Of a stretch of 6,052 nucleotides of DNA, positions 1 through 6,052 are shown in pieces; position 1 is the stretch's first letter; every line of letters starts with the position of its first letter. Origin of the DNA: Clostridia bacterium (lineage in GTDB: Bacteria; Bacillota_A; Clostridia; Oscillospirales; Acutalibacteraceae); assembly GCA_017549665.1 (NCBI GenBank), contig JAFYUD010000089.1:1-6052 (forward strand). The letters run 5' to 3'. The notes beneath the pieces were generated by a model that saw only the letters and a program-made list of their open reading frames with translations, searched no databases and was not told the DNA's origin. The translations under genes were made by a program, and so were the position numbers.

Positions 1-341
1 ATGTAAACTTCGTTCTCTTTGACCTCTCCGGTCTCCTTGTTGATAAGTCTTGCAGTCACTCTCAGGGGAGCTGCAAATGTTGCATCTCTTTCCTTACATT
101 CCTTGACTGTGTACTTGGGCTTGTCATCCATTCGGTAGTCAACAAATACCAATGACAGATTACCCGAATAATCCGTAATTTCGTCGATATCCTTGAATAC
201 CTCTCTCAGACCCTTATCAAGAAACCACTGATAAGAATCCTTCTGCACCTCAATAAGGTTGGGCATTTCCATGACCTCATTGATGTGAGCAAAGCTCATT
301 CTTGTCCTGCTTCCCTGCTTTACAGGTTTAACGTTGACCAT
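1..341 (-). CDS. rpoB: DNA-directed RNA polymerase subunit beta, N-terminal part (3' end beyond window)
   Basis: This is the beta subunit of RNA polymerase, which with beta' forms the catalytic core of transcription. The visible 113 codons begin [17 protein letters not shown] and continue with [14 protein letters not shown], then [14 protein letters not shown], then a [10 protein letters not shown] stretch, [16 protein letters not shown] and [10 protein letters not shown]. These are in the order and spacing of the N-terminal region (protrusion/lobe side) of Firmicute RpoB, and closely resemble the Bacillus subtilis protein as I remember it. The start is the ATG at 341-339, preceded by GGAG at 354-351 with a 9-nt spacer; another ATG 7 nt upstream is out of frame. 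The gene continues past position 1, so only about a tenth of the usual 1,150-1,250 residues is present. It is divergent from guaB, and no rplJ/rplL gene lies immediately upstream. The rifampicin-binding region lies outside the window. Confidence 0.96.
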   Translation of the reverse strand, partial: MVNVKPVKQGSRTRMSFAHINEVMEMPNLIEVQKDSYQWFLDKGLREVFKDIDEITDYSGNLSLVFVDYRMDDKPKYTVKECKERDATFAAPLRVTARLINKETGEVKENEVY

Positions 342-378
342 GAATCATCACTCCGTTCTTTTATTTATCCCGTTGAAA

Positions 379-400
379 CGGTTTCTCCGAAGAAAAACCG
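379..400 (-). promoter_or_regulatory. UUCG-capped hairpin in the rpoB leader
   Basis: In the rpoB mRNA sense, nine bases at 400-392 pair with 387-379, including one U·G wobble. They enclose the loop UUCG closed by C-G, the exceptionally stable cUUCGg tetraloop. The hairpin ends 37 nt before the rpoB start codon and is not followed by a U-run, so it is not a canonical intrinsic terminator. A second, weaker hairpin (CCGT at 381-378 with ACGG at 373-370, loop UUCA) shares bases with its 3' arm, so the two cannot form together. It may stabilise the transcript or take part in regulation; the function is inferred only from structure and position. Confidence 0.55.
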
Positions 401-442
401 GGAAAAAACCAAAAAATTCTGATTGATTTTTGCGTTTTTCAT

Positions 443-472
443 GATATAATCTTAACAGGTTAATTTCGTCAA
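443..472 (-). promoter_or_regulatory. Possible second rpoB promoter
   Basis: TTGACG (472-467) is followed after 18 nt by TATATC (448-443) on the minus strand. With a 17-nt spacer the -10 would instead read TTATAT. The -35 match is good and the -10 match mediocre. If active, transcription would start near 437 and give a leader of about 95 nt that still includes the UUCG hairpin. Tandem promoters are common ahead of highly expressed genes, but this one is only a candidate. Confidence 0.35.
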
Positions 473-504
473 TCGTATACCTATCCATTATAATACAGCT
501 TATT

Positions 505-533
505 ATTTTACACGACCTTAGTCAAGATGTCAA
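505..533 (-). promoter_or_regulatory. Near-consensus sigma-A promoter for rpoB
   Basis: On the minus strand a perfect -35 box TTGACA (533-528) is followed by a 17-nt spacer and TAAAAT (510-505), one mismatch from the consensus -10. Transcription should begin near 498, giving rpoB a leader of about 155 nt. This is one of the two strongest promoter matches in the window, and it suggests that rpoB can be transcribed without readthrough from ribosomal protein genes. Confidence 0.75.
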
Positions 534-638
534 GGGGTAATTTTAAATTTTTTCAACTTTTTTATCAGTTTAAATATTATTCGATTTTGCAACATAAAAT
601 TTTTCAGCAATAAAACGGAAGTTTTTATAAAAAATATG

Positions 639-667
639 TTGAAGTATTAAAATAAATGTTGTATAAT
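639..667 (+). promoter_or_regulatory. Sigma-A promoter for guaB
   Basis: TTGAAG (639-644) and a perfect -10 TATAAT (662-667) are separated by 17 nt. Transcription should begin near 674, leaving about 27 nt before the start codon at 701. That leader is too short for a riboswitch, so any control of guaB probably acts on initiation or on the untranslated region as a whole. Confidence 0.78.
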
Positions 668-679
668 TACGTTTAATAA

Positions 680-2185
<1,506 letters not shown>

Positions 2186-2212
2186 TAAATCACGGAATTC
2201 AGGGGTGATATT

Positions 2213-2542
2213 ATGGCAAAGAAATCAACATCTGTTGCATACGGTACTCAGCTGAAGTTCAAAAAAATGAGAAGCAATCATCCCATAAGAAGCCGTTACA
2301 TGGCTGCAGTTCTTGCGATACTTCTCGGTTTTGCAGGTGTTCATCATTTTTACCTTAACAATTTTGTAAAAGGCTTACTGATGATTGTACTTACTGCTGC
2401 TTGTGTTGCTGTTGATATTCTCGGAATACTTCAGTTCAGCTTTGTGATTATCCCCGTGGTGATTTCCGTACTTACAGGACTGATTTATCTTATTGAATCA
2501 GACACTGCTTTTGCAAAAAGCAATCATGTAAGAACAATTTAA
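2213..2542 (+). CDS. TM2 domain-containing small membrane protein
   Basis: This is a 109-residue protein of unknown biochemical role, predicted to sit in the cytoplasmic membrane. The first 28 residues are polar and basic (KKSTS, KFKKMRS, IRSR). Three hydrophobic stretches follow at about residues 29-46, 52-70 and 76-94. The first turn carries GFAGVHHFYL (residues 39-48), the hallmark of the TM2 domain (Gly-x-x-Gly-x-His-x-Phe-Tyr-Leu), and a second helix beginning KGLLMIVL fits the family. The start ATG is preceded by AGGGGTGA (2201-2208). It lies 27 nt after guaB with no terminator between them, so it is probably co-transcribed; the terminator comes directly after it. The basic N-terminal extension could contact RNA, lipid headgroups or a partner, but that is speculation. 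Family assignment is good; no function can be given. Confidence 0.88.
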   Translation: MAKKSTSVAYGTQLKFKKMRSNHPIRSRYMAAVLAILLGFAGVHHFYLNNFVKGLLMIVLTAACVAVDILGILQFSFVIIPVVISVLTGLIYLIESDTAFAKSNHVRTI

Positions 2543-2552
2543 GTACAATAAT

Positions 2553-2583
2553 AAAATCGTCCGTTTCATACGGGCGATTTTTT
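2553..2583 (+). terminator. Intrinsic terminator after guaB-TM2
   Basis: An 11-bp stem pairs 2554-2564 with 2570-2580, including one G·U pair, around a 5-nt loop (TTCAT), and runs into a T tract at 2578-2583. It starts about 10 nt after the TM2 stop codon and closes the guaB unit before the next promoter. Confidence 0.88.
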
Positions 2584-2613
2584 GATTTTACTGATTCACA
2601 TCTGAATTTGAGA

Positions 2614-2642
2614 TTGCTTTTTTTATTGTTTCAATATATAAT
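2614..2642 (+). promoter_or_regulatory. Candidate promoter for the radical SAM-HAD unit
   Basis: A perfect -10 TATAAT (2637-2642) lies 17 nt after a weak -35 TTGCTT (2614-2619). The predicted transcription start near 2649 would leave a leader of only about 11 nt, barely covering the ribosome binding site GGTGA (2650-2654). The position just after the guaB-unit terminator makes a promoter here likely, but the exact start is uncertain. Confidence 0.45.
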
Positions 2643-2659
2643 ACCTGTTGGTGATATAA

Positions 2660-3529
2660 ATGTCATTATGTAATATATGTCCCCGGAAGTGCAATGTCGA
2701 CCGTGAAGCATCACACGGAATCTGCGGCGTGGGTGAAGCCATCAGAATCGCACGTGCAGGTGCACATTTCTGGGAAGAGCCGTGTATCAGCGGATACGGC
2801 GGGTCAGGTACCGTCTTTTTCAGCGGCTGCAATATGAAATGTGTTTTCTGTCAGAATCACGAAATTAGCAGCGGCTGTTTCGGAAAAGAAATCAGCACAG
2901 AAAGACTCAGGGAAATTTACGACGAGCTTATTTATGAAGGTGTACATAACATAAATCTTGTCACACCCACTCATTATGCTGACAGAATTCTTGAAACGCT
3001 TGACACGCCGTTATCAGTCCCCGTTGTTTATAATTCGGGTGGGTATGACAGCGTTGAAACACTGAAGAAATTTGACGAAAAAATTCAGATATACCTTCCC
3101 GACATGAAATATATGAGTTCTGAGTGTGCAAAGAAATATTCCAAAGCTGCTGACTATCCCGAAGTGGCAAAAAATGCAATAAAGGAAATGTTCAGACAGG
3201 TAGGCGAAGCACGTTTTGATGACGAGGGCATCATGCAGCAGGGAGTCATTATCAGACATCTGATGCTTCCCGGTGAGCTTGAGAATACTCTTGACGTAAT
3301 TGACTGGGTTGCAGATGAATTCAACAACAAGGTTGTTTTCAGTCTGATGAGTCAGTTCACACCCACTGAGCATTGCTGCTACCCCAATCTTCAGAATCCT
3401 GTTTCGACTGATGAATACACAAAAGCTGTGGACTATATGTATCTTGTGGGACTTGAAAACGGATATGTGCAGGATTTCACTTCTGCAGACAAAAATTTTA
3501 CTCCCCCGTTTGACCTGAGCGGAGTATGA
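2660..3529 (+). CDS. PflX-like radical SAM protein (COG1313 type)
   Basis: This 289-residue protein belongs to the radical SAM enzymes, which use a [4Fe-4S] cluster to cleave S-adenosylmethionine and start radical chemistry. The cluster motif is C57-x3-C61-x2-C64 in FFSGCNMKCVFCQNHEIS. Before it lies a second cysteine set: C4, C7 and C11 in CNICPRKC, and C22 in GICG, followed by C42 in EEPCISG. That combination is typical of the uncharacterised PflX / pyruvate-formate-lyase-activase-like group and may hold an auxiliary cluster. Downstream, NINLVTPTHY, VYNSGGYD, YLPDMKY and VIIRHLMLPG follow the family order to the C-terminus, so the protein looks full length. The start is supported by GGTGA 5 nt upstream. 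A HAD gene follows 9 nt later. No pyruvate formate-lyase or other glycyl radical enzyme is visible, so an activase role should not be assumed; the substrate is unknown. Confidence 0.9.
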   Translation: MSLCNICPRKCNVDREASHGICGVGEAIRIARAGAHFWEEPCISGYGGSGTVFFSGCNMKCVFCQNHEISSGCFGKEISTERLREIYDELIYEGVHNINLVTPTHYADRILETLDTPLSVPVVYNSGGYDSVETLKKFDEKIQIYLPDMKYMSSECAKKYSKAADYPEVAKNAIKEMFRQVGEARFDDEGIMQQGVIIRHLMLPGELENTLDVIDWVADEFNNKVVFSLMSQFTPTEHCCYPNLQNPVSTDEYTKAVDYMYLVGLENGYVQDFTSADKNFTPPFDLSGV

Positions 3530-3538
3530 GGTGACAAA

Positions 3539-4102
3539 ATGAAAAACAAACTTATAATCTTTGACTGCTTCGGTGTTATTTTTGATGAAATTGCACCCGT
3601 GTTTTTTGAAAGATATCTTCCTTCTGACAAGGCTGCAGATGTAAAGGAAAAGATTTTCGTCCCTGCCGATTTAGGACAGATAGAATACGATGAAATCTTC
3701 AACCTGATTTCAAAGGAGCTTGATATGAAGAAAGAGGATATCATAGCAGAATGGAACAGCCTTATAAGACTCCGTGAAGAAATGCTTCCCGTAATTAAAA
3801 AAGCTTCGGAAATCGCTGACGTTGCACTTCTGTCAAATGCACCGCTGGGATTTGTTGAAAAGATATTTGCAGAAAACAACCTTGAGCCTCTTTTTGACAG
3901 GATGTTCATTTCCTGCAACCTGAAAATGGCAAAGCCTGACAAGGCAATATACCTTCACTGCGTTTCTGCATTCGGAAAAGATTATGATGAAATATACATG
4001 ATTGATGACAATATAAAAAATCTTGAGCATCTGCCTGAAATCGGAATAACTCCCATTCACTTCACAGACATCAGCTGTCTTGACAGCCTGATAAACACAT
4101 AA
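3539..4102 (+). CDS. HAD-superfamily (subfamily IA-like) protein with atypical motif I
   Basis: This 187-residue cytosolic protein has the haloacid dehalogenase fold signatures in order. Motif I is IIFDCFGVIFD with nucleophile Asp9, motif II is LLSNA with Ser99, motif III is KMAKP with Lys132, and motif IV is YMIDDN with Asp156-Asp157. A helical cap fits about residues 15-85. The motif I position two after the nucleophile, normally the Asp acid/base of phosphatases, is Phe11. Haloacid dehalogenases have Tyr here and several subfamily IA proteins also deviate, so the protein may not be an ordinary phosphatase, although other chemistry or a binding role is possible. The start ATG follows GAGGTGA (3528-3534), which overlaps the stop of the radical SAM gene, so co-transcription and translational coupling are likely. 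The substrate is unknown. Confidence 0.88.
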   Translation: MKNKLIIFDCFGVIFDEIAPVFFERYLPSDKAADVKEKIFVPADLGQIEYDEIFNLISKELDMKKEDIIAEWNSLIRLREEMLPVIKKASEIADVALLSNAPLGFVEKIFAENNLEPLFDRMFISCNLKMAKPDKAIYLHCVSAFGKDYDEIYMIDDNIKNLEHLPEIGITPIHFTDISCLDSLINT

Positions 4103-4105
4103 GAA

Positions 4106-4141
4106 AAAGACTGTAAGGAATTTTCATTCTTTACAGTCTTT
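4106..4141. terminator. Bidirectional intrinsic terminator between convergent units
   Basis: A nearly perfect 16-bp stem (4106-4121 with 4126-4141, one G·U pair in the plus-strand RNA) encloses a 4-nt loop, TTTC. On the plus strand it is followed by a T-rich tract (TATTATTTTATTTA); on the minus strand the stem ends in a run of T residues. It starts a few bases after the HAD stop and lies just beyond the rsgA stop, so it can end both transcripts. Confidence 0.87.
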
Positions 4142-4147
4142 ATTATT

Positions 4148-5038
4148 TTATTTATTCTGCCATTCCTTATAATCCTTGACTTCGTCATACATCATCTTGT
4201 AGCTTTCAAGACGGCTGTCGGGGATTCTGCCTTCCTTCGCCGCAGCGCAGACGGCACAGCCTTTTTCACCGATATGAGCACATGAAACAAATTTGCACTG
4301 TCCTATGTATTCCTCAAATTCAGGAAAACAGAAGGGCAGATTTTCTTTTATTATGATTTCACTGTTTTCAAAATCAAGGGAAGAAAATCCGGGAGTGTCT
4401 GCAATATATCCGCCGAATAATTCATAAAGCTCCACTGTACGTGTTGTGTGGCGTCCTCTTCCGAGCTTGTCACTTATATGCGATGTAGCAAGCTCAAGCT
4501 CAGGTGCAATACAGTTAAGAAGTGATGACTTTCCTACACCTGTATTTCCCGTAAGGGCGCATACACTGTTATTGAAAACATTTCTGATTTCTTCGGCACC
4601 CTCACCTGTCTTCGATGAAAATGCAAAAGATTCTATTCCTGCTTTTCTGTAAATATCAACATACTGATCTGCATTCTCAAGGTCTGCCTTTGAAAATACG
4701 ACAACAGGCTCAATATCCTTATTTACAGCCATGGCAGTAAGCTTGTCAAGAATCAGCAGGCTCGGCACAGGCTCAACAACCGAAGAAACGATAACAAGCT
4801 TGTCAAGATTTGCAACGGGAGGACGGATAAGGTAATTCTTTCTGTCGCAGATTTCTACAACCGTACCTTTTTCACCGTCATGCTCTATAACGACTTTATC
4901 ACCTACAAGAGGTGACACCTTCTGTTTTCTGAAGACACCTCTTGCACGGCATTCAATTATTTTTCCGTCATCACAGCGGACATAATAGAAACCCGCTGTT
5001 GACTTCATTATAAGTCCTTTTTCTGTCTGCATAATCAT
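4148..5038 (-). CDS. rsgA: Ribosome small subunit-dependent GTPase A
   Basis: RsgA (YloQ/YjeQ) is a circularly permuted GTPase that binds the 30S subunit and helps its late maturation. The 296-residue protein has an N-terminal OB-fold region (residues 13-75, with GFYYVRC and PLVGDKVV). The permuted GTPase order follows: G4 SKAD (116-119), G5 SSK (141-143), G1 GNTGVGKSS (164-172), the GRGRHTTR switch (193-200) and G3 DTPG (214-217). The C-terminal zinc motif is C248-x4-C253-x-H255-x5-C261. G4 has Ser for the usual Asn; Bacillus has Thr there, so this is a mild variant. The start at 5038 forms an ATGA overlap with the upstream kinase gene and has only a weak Shine-Dalgarno site, suggesting translational coupling. 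ATGs at 5032 and 5008 are alternatives, the latter with AAAGGA upstream, but comparison with Bacillus YloQ favours 5038 or 5032. Confidence 0.95.
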   Translation of the reverse strand: MIMQTEKGLIMKSTAGFYYVRCDDGKIIECRARGVFRKQKVSPLVGDKVVIEHDGEKGTVVEICDRKNYLIRPPVANLDKLVIVSSVVEPVPSLLILDKLTAMAVNKDIEPVVVFSKADLENADQYVDIYRKAGIESFAFSSKTGEGAEEIRNVFNNSVCALTGNTGVGKSSLLNCIAPELELATSHISDKLGRGRHTTRTVELYELFGGYIADTPGFSSLDFENSEIIIKENLPFCFPEFEEYIGQCKFVSCAHIGEKGCAVCAAAKEGRIPDSRLESYKMMYDEVKDYKEWQNK

Positions 5039-6052
5039 TCAGCCGCAGGACCTGTACTTACATAAACTCTGATTGCAGCAGAAGCAAGCTCATCAGAAGT
5101 GAATGATGATTTGTCAGCTGAAACTGAAATAACCTGACCTGAAGGAACAGTATCTGAAGATTTTTCAATCTTTTCGATATTGTCAAAGCCGATATTGATA
5201 AGCTCTCTGAAATAATCTGTATATTCCTTTCCTGTGTATGAGGGAATTGAATATGTGGGAACAGTTGTAGTTGCAGGAGCTGTTGTTGTTTCTGTTGCAG
5301 GTGCAGTTGTTGTCTCGGGTACATATTCATACTGAGTAACAGACTTGTTTGTAACAACGGGTGTTGACTCTGTAAAGTCAACGTCACCTGAACAGATAAC
5401 CTGCTTGCCGATATAAATCTTGAAGGTTGTCTGCTCTGAGCCGCCGATTGTTACGCTGTGTGTTGCACCATCAAGCTTTACGTTGCTGTATGTCTTGTAA
5501 AGTGAAGAACCTACATAAACATATACTGACTCGTAAACATTGTTATAACTTCTGAGATCAGGAAGTGTGATTGTAACTGTTGTGGTCTTTTCTTTTGTAG
5601 TACCTACCACAAGAGTGATTTCAGTCTGACTTGCAATAACTGTTGTATCAGCTGCAATTGACTGTTCAATAACAAGACCTGCATTTTCGGTTGAAGAATC
5701 CTTATACTGAATCTTTACTGAGAAACCGAGATCTTCAAGCTCTTTCTTTGCAATATCCTGTTTTTTGCTCAGAACACTGGGAACAGCAACCTTACCGCTG
5801 CCGTCTATTGCATAGTAAACAGTAACACTGGAGCCGTATGCAACACTCTCACCTGAAGCAGGATCCATTCTGATAACTGTACTCTCGGGAAGTGTATCAT
5901 CAACAACGCCTTCAGTTTTGACCTTGAAGCCCATCTTCTGAAGAATGCTGCGTGCTTCCTGAAGCTTGACACCTTCTTCAAATGTGGGAATTGTCATTGA
6001 TTCACTGGTGTATGCAATATTAAGCTTGATAATAGTTGAGCTTGTACTTGTG
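5035..6052 (-). CDS. prkC: PASTA-type Ser/Thr protein kinase, extracellular C-terminal part (5' end beyond window)
   Basis: This is the outer part of a PrkC/PknB-like membrane kinase that senses peptidoglycan fragments or lipid II through PASTA domains. The frame is open to the right edge, so the visible 338 residues are only the C-terminus; kinase domain and membrane helix lie outside. The first 18 residues look like the end of an earlier PASTA domain. Two clear PASTA units follow: one from MTIPTFEEG to VTVYYA (about 5997-5810) and one from VAVPSVL to ITLVVG (about 5790-5600). Next come a non-PASTA, beta-rich stretch of about 90 residues (5599-5320), a Thr/Ala/Pro linker, and a diverged PASTA-like unit from YSIPSYTGKEY to IRVYVSTGP (about 5250-5045). 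The ATG at 5997 lies inside a domain boundary and is not the start. The 4-nt overlap with rsgA matches the known Firmicute prkC-rsgA order and supports the assignment. Confidence 0.9.
   Translation of the reverse strand, partial: TSTSSTIIKLNIAYTSESMTIPTFEEGVKLQEARSILQKMGFKVKTEGVVDDTLPESTVIRMDPASGESVAYGSSVTVYYAIDGSGKVAVPSVLSKKQDIAKKELEDLGFSVKIQYKDSSTENAGLVIEQSIAADTTVIASQTEITLVVGTTKEKTTTVTITLPDLRSYNNVYESVYVYVGSSLYKTYSNVKLDGATHSVTIGGSEQTTFKIYIGKQVICSGDVDFTESTPVVTNKSVTQYEYVPETTTAPATETTTAPATTTVPTYSIPSYTGKEYTDYFRELINIGFDNIEKIEKSSDTVPSGQVISVSADKSSFTSDELASAAIRVYVSTGPAAE
5269..5316 (-). repeat. Two 24-nt tandem units encoding ETTTAPAT
   Basis: Two adjacent 24-nt units (5316-5293 and 5292-5269) are identical at 20 of 24 positions and each encodes ETTTAPAT, followed by TTVP. 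They form the Thr/Ala/Pro-rich linker between the beta-rich domain and the last PASTA-like unit of the kinase. Such linkers are usually extended and flexible, and copy number may vary between strains. Confidence 0.8.

Noticed and set aside
379..400. Intrinsic terminator in the rpoB leader
   Set aside because: The hairpin is stable but is followed by only three T residues and then mixed sequence, so it does not fit a Rho-independent terminator.
587..616. Second guaB promoter (TTGCAA with TAAAAC)
   Set aside because: Poor -10 match at the only acceptable spacing, in AT-rich DNA where such matches arise by chance; the promoter at 639-667 is far better.
2660..3529. Pyruvate formate-lyase activating enzyme (pflA)
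   Set aside because: The N-terminal cysteine set and the later motifs fit the uncharacterised PflX-like group, and no glycyl radical enzyme gene is present; naming it an activase would be unsupported.
3433..3942. Minus-strand open frame of 169 codons across the radical SAM/HAD junction
   Set aside because: It is antisense to two well-supported genes, spans their junction, and its Ser/Ile/Phe-rich product resembles no family I recognise.
5058..5387. Minus-strand open frame of 109 codons inside the kinase tail
   Set aside because: The Gln/Leu-rich product is a shifted-frame reading of the Thr/Ala/Pro linker and the last PASTA-like unit.
5035..5997. A complete 320-residue gene starting at the ATG at 5997
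   Set aside because: The frame stays open upstream to the window edge, the ATG lies at a PASTA domain boundary and no ribosome binding site or signal peptide precedes it; it is an internal methionine of a longer kinase.

Overview
The window looks like a chromosomal core region of a low-to-moderate GC Firmicute, most likely a Clostridia member of the Ruminococcus/Oscillospiraceae type. This rests on the Bacillus-like RpoB N-terminus, the PASTA-kinase–rsgA gene pair, AG-rich Shine-Dalgarno sites, canonical sigma-A promoters and AT-rich intergenic DNA. The genus is inferred from general sequence style, not from a search. There is no mobile element, CRISPR array, tRNA or rRNA gene.

Layout. (1) Positions 1-341, minus strand: the first 113 codons of rpoB (RNA polymerase beta), running off the left edge. 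(2) Positions 342-700: an AT-rich divergent control region. It holds a near-consensus promoter and a long leader for rpoB, with a UUCG-capped hairpin, and a separate near-consensus promoter for guaB with a short leader. (3) Positions 701-2542, plus strand: guaB (IMP dehydrogenase), then a small TM2-domain membrane protein 27 nt downstream, closed by an intrinsic terminator. (4) Positions 2660-4102, plus strand: a PflX-like (COG1313-type) radical SAM protein and a HAD-superfamily protein 9 nt apart, probably one transcript. (5) A strong bidirectional terminator at about 4106-4141 separates this unit from the convergent minus-strand pair. (6) Positions 6052-4148, minus strand: the extracellular C-terminal part of a PASTA-type Ser/Thr kinase (PrkC/PknB), overlapping rsgA (ribosome-maturation GTPase) by 4 nt (ATGA).

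How the genes fit together. rpoB, guaB, rsgA and prkC concern transcription, GTP supply, 30S maturation and growth-state signalling. They are housekeeping genes, and the prkC-rsgA order is a known conserved Firmicute arrangement. The radical SAM/HAD pair is the least understood part: both families are recognisable but neither product has a substrate that can be read from sequence, and the HAD protein lacks the usual second aspartate of motif I.

I found no convincing new multi-gene system. The points most worth checking are the rpoB leader RNA, the radical SAM/HAD pair, and the unusual C-terminal architecture of the kinase.
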